The notes: generated by a model from the sequence alone, not told the origin. Counted from the stretch's first letter, positions 1 to 9,526 are shown. The stretch: DNA of 64,000 nt from Streptomyces sp. NBC_00691 (GCF_036226665.1 NZ_CP109007.1:5186501-5250500), one strand, 5' to 3'. A program made the numbers and translations.

Positions 1-1532
1 TGACCGCCGGCCGCCGACTGCTCGTCGTCCTCGACAACGCGCGCTCCTCCGAGCAGGTCAGGCCCCTGCTGCCGGGCGGCGACCACTGCGCCACCCTGGT
101 CACCAGCCGCGACCGGCTCGGCGGCCTCATCGCCTCCGACGCGGCCCGGCCGGTGCCGCTCTGCCATCTCCCCCCGGCCGATTCCGAGGCGCTGCTCACC
201 ACCGTCCTCGGCGAGACGCGGGTCGCCGCCGAACCGGCCGCCGCCGCTCGGCTCGCCGGACTCTGCGACGGCCTGCCGCTCGCGCTGCGCGTGACGGCCG
301 CCCGGCTCGCCGAGCGCCCCGGGTGGACCCTCGGCGCGATGGTCGGCGAACTCGCCGACGAGCAGAGCCGGCTCCTGCTCCTCGACGTCGAGGACCGGGG
401 CGTCTCCGCCGCGCTGCACCTCACCGTGCAGCAGCTGCCCGACTCCGCGGCCCGGCTGTTCCGCGCGATCGGCCTGCACACCGGCTCCGACCTGGACCGG
501 TTCGCGGCCGGCGCGCTCGTCGGCACGTCCCCGGCGCAGGCCTCCGTCGACCTGGACCGGCTGGCCGCCGCCCATCTGCTCACCGAGCCCGTCCCGGGCC
601 GCTGGATGCCGCACGACCTGGTACGGCTCTACGCCCGCCACCTCGCCGAGGACGCCGATCCCGAGGGCCTGCGGCGCCTCTTCGACCACTACCTGTACAC
701 GGGGCTCGCGGCCGACGCGGCGGCCGAGCCGGGCTCCCAGCCCTGCTACTCGCTGCCCGCCGACGCCCGCCGCCCCGCCGCGACCCTCGAGTTCGAGGAC
801 CGGACGGCGGCCCTCGACTGGTACGTGGCCGAGCGCGCCGCCCTGGAGGGCGCCGTCACCGCAGCGGCCGCCCTCGGCCTGCACGACCGGGCCTGGCGGC
901 TCGCCCTGGTGCAGTGGCCGCTGATGCTCATGCGGATCGGGGACGGCTGGACGCCGCTCCTGGAGGCCGGACTCGTCTCCGCCGAGCACGTGGGCGACTT
1001 CGACGCGCAGTCGCGGACCAGGGCGCTGCTCGGCTGGATCCTGCACGAGGAGGGCCGGGACGCCGAGGCCCTCGTCCATCTGGAGAAGGCGCCCGGCCTG
1101 GCCGCCCGGGCCGGCGACACGATCAGCGAGGCGATCGCGTACGTCAACCACGCCGCCGTCCTGGACTCGACGGGGGAGCACGAGCGCGCCGGGCTGCTCA
1201 TGGTGCACGCCGTCTCGCTGGCCGACCGCACGGGCCATCCGTCCACCCAGGTGCTCACCCTCCATCATCTGGCGGGGCACTGCATGAACGCGGGGGACTA
1301 TCACGCGGCGCTCGCGCACACCCTTCGCGCCGGGGAACTCGTCGCACCCGACGCGGTGGTCGTCCAGGCCCAGCTGCAGATCGTCAAGGGCGAGGCGCTG
1401 GCCGGCATCGGTCGTGTCGAAGAGGCCGCCGACCAGCTGGAACGTGCGATCGCGGCGTCCGACGCGGCCGGTTTCACGGAGGGTTCGGCGCGGGCGGCGG
1501 CGCGGCTCTCGCGCCTGTCAGCGGATCGTTAG
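1..1532 (+). CDS. AfsR-type NB-ARC/TPR regulator, C-terminal part (5' truncated by window)
   Basis: The frame is open from base 3, so the gene begins before the window; the GTG at 153 is internal. The first visible residues are a Walker B-like LLVVLDNA segment followed by VTSRDRL and, about 85 residues in, GLPLALR, the sensor and GLPL motifs of bacterial NB-ARC (STAND) ATPases. The rest, rich in Ala/Leu helical pairs such as RALLGWILHEEGRDAEALVHL, looks like tetratricopeptide repeats. Family members are SARP/AfsR-like or LuxR-type transcription regulators whose ATPase domain senses signals and whose TPRs bind partners. The DNA-binding N-terminus is not visible, so the SARP assignment is an inference. 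It ends with TAG at 1530-1532. Confidence 0.85.
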   Translation, partial: TAGRRLLVVLDNARSSEQVRPLLPGGDHCATLVTSRDRLGGLIASDAARPVPLCHLPPADSEALLTTVLGETRVAAEPAAAARLAGLCDGLPLALRVTAARLAERPGWTLGAMVGELADEQSRLLLLDVEDRGVSAALHLTVQQLPDSAARLFRAIGLHTGSDLDRFAAGALVGTSPAQASVDLDRLAAAHLLTEPVPGRWMPHDLVRLYARHLAEDADPEGLRRLFDHYLYTGLAADAAAEPGSQPCYSLPADARRPAATLEFEDRTAALDWYVAERAALEGAVTAAAALGLHDRAWRLALVQWPLMLMRIGDGWTPLLEAGLVSAEHVGDFDAQSRTRALLGWILHEEGRDAEALVHLEKAPGLAARAGDTISEAIAYVNHAAVLDSTGEHERAGLLMVHAVSLADRTGHPSTQVLTLHHLAGHCMNAGDYHAALAHTLRAGELVAPDAVVVQAQLQIVKGEALAGIGRVEEAADQLERAIAASDAAGFTEGSARAAARLSRLSADR

Positions 1533-1670
1533 CGGTACGCAAGCGGGACGGCAGCGCGAGGGCGGAAGCTGGATACAGCACCGGGGACCTGACGTACTCG
1601 GTGTCCTGACGCCGGGGCGGTCGCCCCGGCGCGTCCACGCCGACCGCACGTTTCACGGGGGAGAACCACC

Positions 1671-2417
1671 ATGCGTACCCACCACAAGTCCACCGTCCTG
1701 GCCGCCGCCGCCATCGCCGCCCTCTCGCTGGGCCTGACGGCCTGCGGAGGCGACACGGACACCGGCGCGAAGGACGCGGGCAGCGCGAGCTCCGCCCCGT
1801 CGGCCGCGGGCTCCGCCGACAAGGGGACGGGCGCCGACGCCGGCACCGCCGACCAGACCGCCGCGAAGAGCGGCTCCGGCTCCGCCGGCGGGTCGACGAC
1901 GACCGGTGGTACGACGACGTCCGGCGGCAGCGGTACGAAGGGGACCACGGCGGGCTCCTCGACCGGTGGCAAGACCTCCGCCAAGGCGCCCGCCTGTGCC
2001 TACGGCGACATCAAGGTCACGGCGGCGAAGGCCGACGAGGTCCCGACCGAGCACATCGTCCTCACCGCGACCAACACCTCCGGCAGCGCCTGCACCCTGC
2101 TCCAGTACCCGCTGCTCGCCTTCGGCCCGATCCAGACCGCCAAGGACGTCCCGGCCGTCGCGAAGAGCAAGCCGGGCGCCCCGGTCGTCCTCGAGCCCGG
2201 CGCGCCCGCCTACGCGAACGTGCGCGTCGCGCTCGGCGGCACCCACGAGAACACCGAGGTCGTGAACAGCTTCAACGTGAACCTCTTCGCCACCGACGGC
2301 CCGGCCGAGGGCAGCATCGTGGTCAAGGCGCCCGCGGGCGGCCTGGCCGTCGACGGGGCCGTCGCGAAGACGGGTTACTGGACGGAGCAGCTCCGCAACG
2401 GCGCCGACGAGTTCTGA
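1671..2417 (+). CDS. DUF4232 domain lipoprotein
   Basis: A 248-residue exported lipoprotein. The start ATG follows a good ribosome site (GGGGGAGA, about 8 bases away). Residues 1-25 form a lipoprotein signal peptide ending in the lipobox LTAC, so the mature protein is anchored at Cys25 on the outer face of the membrane. Residues about 27-105 are a Ser/Thr/Gly/Ala linker of low complexity. The C-terminal half, starting CAYGDIKV, matches the actinobacterial DUF4232 domain, with two cysteines (about residues 108 and 141) that could form a disulfide. The function of DUF4232 is unknown. It converges on the PLP-enzyme gene and is followed by a hairpin at 2425. Confidence 0.85.
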   Translation: MRTHHKSTVLAAAAIAALSLGLTACGGDTDTGAKDAGSASSAPSAAGSADKGTGADAGTADQTAAKSGSGSAGGSTTTGGTTTSGGSGTKGTTAGSSTGGKTSAKAPACAYGDIKVTAAKADEVPTEHIVLTATNTSGSACTLLQYPLLAFGPIQTAKDVPAVAKSKPGAPVVLEPGAPAYANVRVALGGTHENTEVVNSFNVNLFATDGPAEGSIVVKAPAGGLAVDGAVAKTGYWTEQLRNGADEF

Positions 2418-2424
2418 GCGGCCT

Positions 2425-2446
2425 CGCGCCGGACACATCCGGCGCG
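2425..2446 (+). terminator. Hairpin after the DUF4232 gene
   Basis: A 9-bp perfect stem (CGCGCCGGA / TCCGGCGCG) with a CACA loop lies 8 bases after the stop codon, between two convergent genes. It has no T-tract, as is usual in Streptomyces. Confidence 0.6.
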
Positions 2447-2573
2447 GGCAGCCGTCACGGCCTTCGCCGCGGGCATCCGCCCGCGGCGTTCCGGCCTTGG
2501 CCCCTGACCCCCCGCCGCGGCGTTCCGGCCCTCGCCCCCGACGCCCGCCCGGTCGCACCGGAGGGCCCCGGGG

Positions 2574-3698
2574 TCACCGCGCGAGCCCGGTCTTCGCCCC
2601 CGCCCCGCACAGCGGTACGACCGTGAGGCCGGGCCTCGGCGCGGCGGCTCGGACCGCCGCCCAGCAGGCCACCCCGGTGGACTCCACGAAGAGGCCGCGG
2701 CGGGCCAGTTCCCGCTGCGCGTCCCGGATCTGGTCCTCCGTCACCGTGAGGAACGTGCCGCCCGTCGCCCGTACCGCCCGCAGGATCTGAGAGGCGCGGG
2801 GCGGCGCCGGGATCGCGATGCCCTCGGCGAGGGTGGGGCGGACGGGGACGGCCTCGCCCAGCTCCTCCGCGCCCGCGTGGAACGCCGCGGCCAGCGGGGA
2901 GACGGCCTCCGCCTGGACGGCGACGAGGGCGGGGCGGTTGTCCGTGAGGCCGTGGCTGTGCAGCTCGTCGAGGGCGAGGGCGGCGCCGAGGAGCAGGGTG
3001 CCGTTGCCGACGGGGACGACGATCGTGTCCGGGAGGCGGCCGCCGAGCTCCTCCCAGAGTTCGTAGACGTAGGTCTTGGTGCCGTGCAGGAAGTACGGGT
3101 TGTGGACGTGCGAGGCGTAGAAGGTGCCGGGCTCGTCGGCGGCCGCCCGCGCGGCGCGGGCCGTGGCCTCGCGGTCGCCGGGCACCTCGACGACCCGGGC
3201 CCCGTGCGCCCGGATCTGCTCCAGCTTCTTGGCCGAGGTGCCCTCGGGGACGTACACGAGGCAGTCGAGACCGGCCCGTGCGCCGTACGCGGCGATCGCC
3301 GTGCCCGCGTTGCCGCTGCTGTCGGCGACGACCTGGCGGAGGCTGCCGTTCCGTGCGAGGCGGAGGGCGTGGGCGGCAAGCATCACCGCGCCGCGGTCCT
3401 TGAAGGACAGGGTCGGCATGAGGAAGTCGAGTTTGGCGGAAACCGTTCCCTCCGCCGCTTCCTCCAGGGGGACGAGGGGGGTACGGCCCTCCCCGAGCGT
3501 CACCTCCGGCGCGTACGGCATCGGCGGTAGTGCCTCCTCGTAACGCCACAACGAATTTCGTCGTGACGCGAGTGACGGGAGGGAAACCGGCCCACCGGTG
3601 AACTCCAGATCCCAGGGGCCGCGGCACTTCGGACAACACCAGGTGAGGGCGTCCGTGGGCGAGTGGACCTGGCAACGGGGGCACACGTAGGCGGTCAT
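2574..3698 (-). CDS. Threonine synthase-like PLP-dependent enzyme
   Basis: A 374-residue fold-type II PLP enzyme. The N-terminus holds a zinc-ribbon-like element (CPRC near residue 6 and CPKC about 20 residues later), as in one branch of threonine synthase-like proteins. LSFKDRG supplies the lysine expected to bind PLP and SSGNAGTA is the phosphate-binding loop. Threonine synthase converts O-phosphohomoserine to threonine. No hom or thrB gene is adjacent, so this may be a second, specialised paralogue; threonine dehydratase-like activity cannot be excluded. I chose the ATG at 3698; another in-frame ATG is at 3710, and neither has a clear ribosome site. It is divergent from the protease gene. 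Confidence 0.8.
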   Translation of the reverse strand: MTAYVCPRCQVHSPTDALTWCCPKCRGPWDLEFTGGPVSLPSLASRRNSLWRYEEALPPMPYAPEVTLGEGRTPLVPLEEAAEGTVSAKLDFLMPTLSFKDRGAVMLAAHALRLARNGSLRQVVADSSGNAGTAIAAYGARAGLDCLVYVPEGTSAKKLEQIRAHGARVVEVPGDREATARAARAAADEPGTFYASHVHNPYFLHGTKTYVYELWEELGGRLPDTIVVPVGNGTLLLGAALALDELHSHGLTDNRPALVAVQAEAVSPLAAAFHAGAEELGEAVPVRPTLAEGIAIPAPPRASQILRAVRATGGTFLTVTEDQIRDAQRELARRGLFVESTGVACWAAVRAAAPRPGLTVVPLCGAGAKTGLAR

Positions 3699-3885
3699 GA
3701 GGATCAGCATGTCAGCTGTGTGGCGCGGGTGTTGCGGGCTGTCGGGAGCCCTTGTGAGATTCCTATGGATCAGTCAATCTTTCGCTCGGCAGCCGGATGC
3801 GCGAGGCGGTGTGGAGCCACATCTACTTGTCATGTCCCTGCTAATCCCCCACAGCGACGCACCACCAATGAGGAGGACCCCTCAC

Positions 3886-5460
3886 ATGTCAGTGATGCGT
3901 GAATCACGGCGTCGAATCGCCACCGCCGCGGCCGTCGCCGTCACCGCCCTCACCCTCGGCACCCTCTCCGCCCTCCCGGCCGCCGCCTCACCGGCCGCCC
4001 CGGAGGGTGTCATCGAGAACGCGGGAGCCGAAGGCACGATCGCGGGCAGCTACATCGTCACCCTCGACGGGTCGGCGCGGGCCGAGACCGCGAAGGGCCG
4101 CGCCGTGGCCGCCAGGTTCGGCGCGAAGATCAAGCGGACGTACACCTCGGCGCTCAACGGGTACTCCGTCGAACTCTCCGAGGCACAGGCGAGGAAGCTC
4201 GCGGCCGACCCCGCCGTGGCCTCCGTCGTCCAGAACCGCGTCTTCCACGTCGACGGCACGCAGCCGTCGCCGCCGTCCTGGGGCCTGGACCGGATCGACC
4301 AGAAGGCCCTCCCGCTGAACCAGAGCTACACCTACCCGGACACCGCGGGCCAGGGTGTGACCGCGTACATCATCGACACCGGCGTACGCATCACCCACAG
4401 CGACTTCGGCGGCCGTGCCTCCTACGGCTACGACGCCATCGACAACGACAACACCGCGCAGGACGGCCACGGCCACGGCACCCACGTCGCCGGTACGGTC
4501 GCCGGCACGTCGTACGGCGTCGCGAAGAAGGCGAAGATCGTCGGCGTCCGCGTCCTCGACAACTCCGGCTCCGGCACGACCGAGCAGGTCGTCGCGGGCA
4601 TCGACTGGGTCACGCGGAACGCCGTGAAGCCGGCCGTCGCCAACATGAGCCTCGGCGGCGGCGTCGACACCGCCCTCGACACGGCCGTCCGCAACTCGAT
4701 CGCCTCCGGCGTCACGTACGCGGTCGCGGCGGGCAACGACAGCGCCAACGCCTCCAACTACTCGCCGGCGCGCGTCACCGAGGCCATCACCGTCGGCTCC
4801 ACGACCAGCACCGACGCCCGCTCCAGCTTCTCCAACTACGGCACGGTCCTGGACATCTTCGCCCCGGGCTCCTCGATCACCTCGTCCTGGAACTCCAGCG
4901 ACTCCGCCACCAACACCATCTCCGGTACGTCCATGGCGACCCCGCACGTCGTGGGCGCCGCGGCCGTCTACCTCGCCGGCAACCCGACGGCGACCCCGGC
5001 GCAGGTCTCCGCGGCCCTGACGGCCGCCGCCACCCCGAACGTCGTCACCAACCCGGGCTCCGGCTCCCCGAACCGGCTGCTCTACGTCGGCGGCGGCACC
5101 ACCACCCCGCCCACCGGCCCGAAGTTCGAGAACACCGCCGACTTCGCCATCGCCGACAACGCGACCGTCGAGTCCCCGGTCACCGTCAGCGGCGTCACCG
5201 GCAACGCCCCGGCCGCCCTCCAGGTGCCGGTGAACATCGTCCACACCTACATCGGCGACCTCCAGGTCCAGCTGATCGCCCCCGACGGCTCGGCGTACAC
5301 GCTGAAGGCCTTCGGCACCGGTGGCAGCTCGGACAACATCAACACCACGTACACCGTGAACGCCTCCTCGGAGGTCGCCAACGGCACGTGGAAGCTCCGG
5401 GTCACGGACAACGCGAACGCCGACACCGGCAAGATCGACTCCTGGGGGCTGCAGTTCTGA
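3886..5460 (+). CDS. Secreted subtilisin-family serine protease with P-domain
   Basis: 524 residues from the ATG that follows a perfect AGGAGG 9 bases upstream. Residues 1-36 are a Sec-type signal peptide ending ALPAAA. Residues about 50-125 are an inhibitor I9 propeptide (SYIVTL). The S8 catalytic domain follows, with Asp164 (IIDTGV), His197 (HGTHVAG) and Ser349 (GTSMATP). After a Gly/Thr/Pro linker, residues about 415-524 form a proprotein-convertase P (P/Homo B) domain ending WGLQF. It should be an extracellular, self-processing protease for protein nutrients or morphogenesis. It is monocistronic and closed by a strong hairpin. Confidence 0.93.
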   Translation: MSVMRESRRRIATAAAVAVTALTLGTLSALPAAASPAAPEGVIENAGAEGTIAGSYIVTLDGSARAETAKGRAVAARFGAKIKRTYTSALNGYSVELSEAQARKLAADPAVASVVQNRVFHVDGTQPSPPSWGLDRIDQKALPLNQSYTYPDTAGQGVTAYIIDTGVRITHSDFGGRASYGYDAIDNDNTAQDGHGHGTHVAGTVAGTSYGVAKKAKIVGVRVLDNSGSGTTEQVVAGIDWVTRNAVKPAVANMSLGGGVDTALDTAVRNSIASGVTYAVAAGNDSANASNYSPARVTEAITVGSTTSTDARSSFSNYGTVLDIFAPGSSITSSWNSSDSATNTISGTSMATPHVVGAAAVYLAGNPTATPAQVSAALTAAATPNVVTNPGSGSPNRLLYVGGGTTTPPTGPKFENTADFAIADNATVESPVTVSGVTGNAPAALQVPVNIVHTYIGDLQVQLIAPDGSAYTLKAFGTGGSSDNINTTYTVNASSEVANGTWKLRVTDNANADTGKIDSWGLQF

Positions 5461-5488
5461 CCCCGGTCCCGACGGACCCTGAACGATG

Positions 5489-5518
5489 AGGGGCGGTCGC
5501 CTGACGGCGACCGCCCCT
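5489..5518 (+). terminator. Terminator of the protease gene
   Basis: A 13-bp perfect stem (AGGGGCGGTCGCC and its complement) with a 4-base TGAC loop, followed by TTC, about 28 bases downstream of the stop codon. Confidence 0.8.
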
Positions 5519-5664
5519 TCCGTCGTCCGACGGCGACCGTCTCTTCCGCCGCCGCCGGGATCGTCGGAGTTGTCCCCCGCATGCCGACCGCTCCGCACGG
5601 CCGCGTACGATGCGCGACCGATCGTTTGTTCGCGTCGTTCGCCCCGAACAGGAGCACCGTACCC

Positions 5665-6864
5665 GTGGAGCCGACCCCGCCGACCCCACCCCCGCCGCCG
5701 TCCCCCGGGGGAGGCCCGCAGCAGGGGGGTTGGCCCGCGCCGGGGCCGTACACCTCGCCGGGGATGCCGTACACGGCCGGTCCCTACACGGGGACGCCCG
5801 GCGGACCCGGCATGCCCGGTGTCGGCCCGTACGGACAGCCGCCCCGCCGCACCACCAACGGGCTCGCCGTCGCCTCGCTCGTCTCCGGCATAGTCTGCTG
5901 CCTGCCGCCGCTCGGCCTGGTGCTCGGCCTCCTCGCCCTTCCCCGGATCAGGAAGCGCGACCAGGCCGGCAAGGGGCTCGCCGTCGCGGGCATCGTCCTC
6001 TCCGCCCTCAGCTGTCTGCTGCTCGTGGTCGGCATCGCCACCGGCGGCATCAGCTCGTTCTGGGGCGGCTTCAAGGAGGGCGTCGACGAGGCGTCCCGGT
6101 CGAAGTCGCCCTTCTCACTGCGGACCGGGCAGTGCTTCACCCCCGAGGGCGAGCTGGAACAGTACGCGACGGACGTCACGGTCGTCGGCTGCGACCGTCC
6201 GCACATCGGCGAGGTCACCGGCGGGTTCAAGGTGACCGGCTTCGACAAGTGGCCGGGCGAGGACGCGATCGACAAGATCGCGGAGAAGCGCTGCGAGACG
6301 GTCAACGGCGCGTACGCACTGGACACCTGGGCCGTCCCAGCGGACGTCTGGCTGTACTACTACCTCCCCAGCAGCCAGAGTTGGCGCCTCGGCGACCGCA
6401 CGGTGACCTGCGCGTTCGCCAGCGAGAAGAAGCCCTTCAGCGGCTCCGTGCGCTCCGACGCGACCCGGCTCACCGACGACCAGGAGTCCTTCCTGAAGAC
6501 CGTCAACCCGATCGAGACGGTCACCTACCGGGAGCCGGAGTCGGACCCGGACGAGGACTTCACCGCCAACAAGGTGTGGGCCACGGAGCTGCTGGGCGCG
6601 GTCAACACGGCGTACACGGGTCTGGGGAAGCGCACCTGGCCCGCGGACTGCGCCCCGTCGGTGGCGGCGCTCCGCAAGCAGCTCGGGGCCGCGTCGAAGC
6701 AGTGGCTCAAGCTGGCGACGGCCCCCGACGCGGACGCCTACTGGGCCGCCTACGACGCGGCGTGGGAGGCGCTCCCCGAGGACCTGGGCGCGGACGCCCG
6801 CACCGCGCTCGACCTGACCGGCACCCCGCCGGTGGGCGCGGCGGGCGAGGGCACGTCCGCCTGA
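5665..6864 (+). CDS. DUF4190/septum-formation domain membrane protein
   Basis: 399 residues from GTG 5665, which has AGGAG 10 bases upstream; longer in-frame starts give an unconvincing N-terminus. Residues 1-60 are Pro/Gly/Tyr-rich and cytoplasmic. Two hydrophobic helices (about residues 65-90 and 105-130) with NGLAVASLVSGI match DUF4190. The outside portion begins LRTGQCFTPEGE and continues VVGCDRPHIGEVTGGF, matching the actinobacterial septum-formation domain with its paired cysteines. The role is unproven; the domain name suggests envelope or septum function. The gene has its own terminator. Confidence 0.8.
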   Translation: MEPTPPTPPPPPSPGGGPQQGGWPAPGPYTSPGMPYTAGPYTGTPGGPGMPGVGPYGQPPRRTTNGLAVASLVSGIVCCLPPLGLVLGLLALPRIRKRDQAGKGLAVAGIVLSALSCLLLVVGIATGGISSFWGGFKEGVDEASRSKSPFSLRTGQCFTPEGELEQYATDVTVVGCDRPHIGEVTGGFKVTGFDKWPGEDAIDKIAEKRCETVNGAYALDTWAVPADVWLYYYLPSSQSWRLGDRTVTCAFASEKKPFSGSVRSDATRLTDDQESFLKTVNPIETVTYREPESDPDEDFTANKVWATELLGAVNTAYTGLGKRTWPADCAPSVAALRKQLGAASKQWLKLATAPDADAYWAAYDAAWEALPEDLGADARTALDLTGTPPVGAAGEGTSA

Positions 6865-6970
6865 GCCGACACGTCTGCCGGGCCCGTGCGGCTTCGTGCG
6901 GGACTTTCGTACGGGGCCTCGGTGCGGGCCTTCGTGCGGGCCCCCTGCCTCTTCGGCGGGTTCGTAGAAC

Positions 6971-7002
6971 GGGGCCGGGCCTCCTTCGGGAGGCCCGGCC
7001 CC
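6971..7002 (+). terminator. Terminator after the septum-formation gene
   Basis: A 14-bp perfect GC stem with a TTCG tetraloop, followed by GTCGT. It lies between convergent genes and can serve both strands. Confidence 0.85.
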
Positions 7003-7102
7003 GTCGTATGCGGACCGGGCGATGGCCCGGGGTGCGGCGGCCCGTGACCGACCGCCGCAGCCGGTCCACCGCGAGCGGCGGTGCCGGTCCGCGGTCCGGG
7101 GG

Positions 7103-7131
7103 CCCCGGCCACCGCCGTACGGCGGCCGGGG
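7103..7131 (-). terminator. Probable terminator of the chitinase gene
   Basis: A two-part stem (CCCCGG/CCGGGG outside, CCGCC/GGCGG inside, separated by a 3-base bulge) with a GTAC loop, 8 bases beyond the chitinase stop on its transcribed side. Confidence 0.5.
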
Positions 7132-7138
7132 CGTGGGG

Positions 7139-8476
7139 TCAGCGCCGGGTCAGGCCCCGGTCGATGGCGGTGATCAGCTCACCGTCCGCGGTGTCCCCGT
7201 CGAGGGACCAGATCATCGCGCCGCCGAGCCCGTTCTGCCGGACGTAGGACGCCTTGGTGCGCAGCACGGTCGGGTCGTCGTACGTCCACAGGTTCGTGCC
7301 GTCGAAGAGCCACGCGTGACCGTCGCGGTAGCCGCGGTGGAGCTTGTACGTCCCCGATTCCGCCAGCTTCTTGAGGTACTTGTAGTCCTCGGAGCCCGCC
7401 ACCCAGGTCGCGGGCGCGGGGCCGGTCGCCGGCTGCCCGAGGCCGTCGCCGCCGCCGGTGACGCCCGTCCAGCCCTGGCCGTAGAACGGCATGCCGACCA
7501 CGAGCTTCTTGGCGGGGGCGCCGCGCCGCAGCCAGGCCTTGACGGTCTGGTCGACGCTGAAGTCGTCCTTGGCGAAGAGCGCGGACTGCTGGGCGGTGGT
7601 CTTCTCGCCGGAGACGTGGAAGTCGTAGCCCTGGAGGTTCACGAAGTCGAAGTCCCGCATGATCTTGGAGACTTCGAAGCCCGCGTCGATCTTGGCGGGC
7701 GCGGTGGGCACGTAGGCGCTGAGCTCGTAGTGCTTGCGCTGGTGCTTCGGGAGCGAGCGGCCGTAGGCATCGAGCTGGGTGCGGAACTCCCGCACCAGCT
7801 TGGTGAAGTTGGGCTTGTCCTCGGGGCGGATCACGTTCCCGGGTGCGCCGTCCGAGCCGGGCCACTCCCAGTCGAGGTCGACGCCGTCGAAGATCCCGGC
7901 GGCGGCCCCGGCGCCGCCGCGGGCGCCGTCGACGGGCAGGTTGCCCTTGATGTACGTGTCGATGCAGGAGGCGACGAGGGTCTTGCGGCCGGCGTCGGTG
8001 CGCACCGCGTCGGAGAAGTGCGCGGAGCCGGTCCAGCCGCCCAGCGAGATCATGACCTTGAGGCCGGGGTTCTCGGCCTTCAGCTCGCGCAGCTCGTTGA
8101 AGTTTCCGGCCAGTCGCTGGTCGGCGGTGTCACCGACGCCGTCCACCGAGGTGGCGGCGTCGACCGGGCGCACGTAGTCGGCCCACGGGTCGGAGCCGGG
8201 TGCGTTGCCCATGAGGCACTTGCCGTCCGGACCGATCACGCCGAAGGCGTAGTTGATGTGGCTGAGCTTGGCGGCGGTGCCGCTCGTCTCCAGGTCCTTG
8301 ACCTGGAAGTTCCGTCCGTAGATGCCCCATTGGGTGAAGTAGCCGATCCGCTTCAGCTCGGGCCTGTGCCCGTTCGGCTGATGCGCGTCGGCGCTGGGGG
8401 CCAGGGTGGCGAGGAGACCGAGAGTGGCCGCGGCGGCCGCACCGAAGGTCAGCTTGGTCATGGCTCTGGGACGCAT
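7139..8476 (-). CDS. Secreted GH18 chitinase
   Basis: 445 residues with a Sec signal peptide of about 32 residues (cleavage near ADA-H). The rest is one glycoside hydrolase family 18 TIM barrel: SLGGW is the conserved beta-3 motif and FDGVDLDWEWP the catalytic DxxDxDxE motif, with Glu204 as acid/base. No carbohydrate-binding or fibronectin domain is visible, so it is a compact enzyme. It should cut extracellular chitin to (GlcNAc)2. The start at 8476 has AGGAACG upstream; ATG 8461 is weaker. A DasR-type palindrome lies about 120 bases upstream, suggesting repression relieved by glucosamine-6-phosphate. Confidence 0.92.
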   Translation of the reverse strand: MRPRAMTKLTFGAAAAATLGLLATLAPSADAHQPNGHRPELKRIGYFTQWGIYGRNFQVKDLETSGTAAKLSHINYAFGVIGPDGKCLMGNAPGSDPWADYVRPVDAATSVDGVGDTADQRLAGNFNELRELKAENPGLKVMISLGGWTGSAHFSDAVRTDAGRKTLVASCIDTYIKGNLPVDGARGGAGAAAGIFDGVDLDWEWPGSDGAPGNVIRPEDKPNFTKLVREFRTQLDAYGRSLPKHQRKHYELSAYVPTAPAKIDAGFEVSKIMRDFDFVNLQGYDFHVSGEKTTAQQSALFAKDDFSVDQTVKAWLRRGAPAKKLVVGMPFYGQGWTGVTGGGDGLGQPATGPAPATWVAGSEDYKYLKKLAESGTYKLHRGYRDGHAWLFDGTNLWTYDDPTVLRTKASYVRQNGLGGAMIWSLDGDTADGELITAIDRGLTRR

Positions 8477-8597
8477 GGGCTCGTTCCTGTGCGAGGCGGG
8501 ATGGCGCGTGCGGTGGAGCGTGCGGGCGCGCGCACGGTGGGGAGCGTGCGTGCGGGCCGGAGCGTGCGTGCGAGGTGAGACGTGCTGACAGGAACGT

Positions 8598-8613
8598 ATT
8601 GGTCTGTACCAAT
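8598..8613. promoter_or_regulatory. Putative DasR (dre) operator upstream of chitinase
   Basis: The 16-base imperfect palindrome ATTGGTCTGTACCAAT matches the known DasR-responsive consensus (roughly ACTGGTCTAGACCACT) in TGGTCT and ACCA. It sits in the intergenic region upstream of the chitinase gene, the expected regulon member. Assignment is by motif and context only. Confidence 0.7.
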
Positions 8614-8773
8614 GCGGGTCAAGAGGGCTGACGCCGCCTAACCGGAGTGACCCTGGGTAGCAAGAGGTGTGATCTCGGTGTCATCACTTCGAGTGAAACT
8701 TTGGCCCATGCTTGCGGATCGCGACCGACGGTTGCCAGGCTGTAGCTGTCAGTCAACCTGAGGGGAGTGTCCA

Positions 8774-9526
8774 GTGACGTTCGGTGAGCAGCCCGCCTAT
8801 CTCCGCGTGGCGAGCGATCTGCGGGAGAAGATCGCGAACGGCTCGCTTCCGCCGCATACCCGTCTCCCCTCGCAGGCGCGCATCCGCGAGGAGTACGGGG
8901 TGTCGGACACCGTCGCGCTGGAGGCCCGCAAGGTACTCATGGCCGAGGGACTGGTGGAAGGGCGCTCCGGCTCGGGAACCTACGTCCGGGAGCGCCCGGT
9001 GCCGCGCAGGATCGCCCGCTCCGGCTACCGCCCCGCGTCGGGCGCCAGCCCCTTCCGGCAGGAGCAGGCGGCCGAGGGGGCCCGCGGCACCTGGGAGTCG
9101 AGCAGCGAGCAGGAGCCGGTGAGCGGCGAGGTGGCCGAGCGCCTCGGCATCGAGCCGGGGGAGCGCGTGATGCGCACGCGGTACGTGTACCGGGACGGCG
9201 GTGAGCCCATGATGGTCGCCACCTCCTGGGAGCCGCTCGCCGTCACGGGCCGGACGCCGGTCATGCTGCCCGAGGAGGGCCCCCTGGGCGGCTGCGGTGT
9301 CGTCGAGCGGATGGCGGCCATCGACGTCGTCGTGGACAACGTGGTGGAGGAGGTCGGCGCGCGGCCCGGCCTCGCCGAGGAACTCCTGGCGCTCGGCGGT
9401 GTGCCGGGGCATGTCGTGATGGTCGTCGAGCGCACGTACTACGCCTCGGGCCGGGCCGTCGAGACCGCCGACGTCGTGGTCCCGGCCGACCGCTACCGCC
9501 TCTCGTACCACCTGCCCGTGCGGTGA
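8774..9526 (+). CDS. GntR/HutC-family transcription regulator
   Basis: 250 residues from GTG 8774, with AGGGGAG 6 bases upstream. Residues about 6-72 form a GntR winged helix (LREKIANGSLPPHTRLPSQ, then RIREEYGVS and GSGTYV). Residues about 95-245 fit a UTRA effector domain of the HutC subfamily (RTRYVYRDGGEPMM near its start). Such proteins are dimeric repressors released by a small metabolite. The NCS1 permease gene starts 158 bases downstream on the same strand, so its effector could be the permease substrate. It is not DasR by context, although a DasR-like site is nearby. Confidence 0.88.
   Translation: MTFGEQPAYLRVASDLREKIANGSLPPHTRLPSQARIREEYGVSDTVALEARKVLMAEGLVEGRSGSGTYVRERPVPRRIARSGYRPASGASPFRQEQAAEGARGTWESSSEQEPVSGEVAERLGIEPGERVMRTRYVYRDGGEPMMVATSWEPLAVTGRTPVMLPEEGPLGGCGVVERMAAIDVVVDNVVEEVGARPGLAEELLALGGVPGHVVMVVERTYYASGRAVETADVVVPADRYRLSYHLPVR

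Noticed and set aside
3988..5598. A 536-codon minus-strand frame opposite the protease
   Set aside because: It is the mirror of the protease's third-position GC bias; composition is nearly all Gly, Val, Asp and Arg with no domain.
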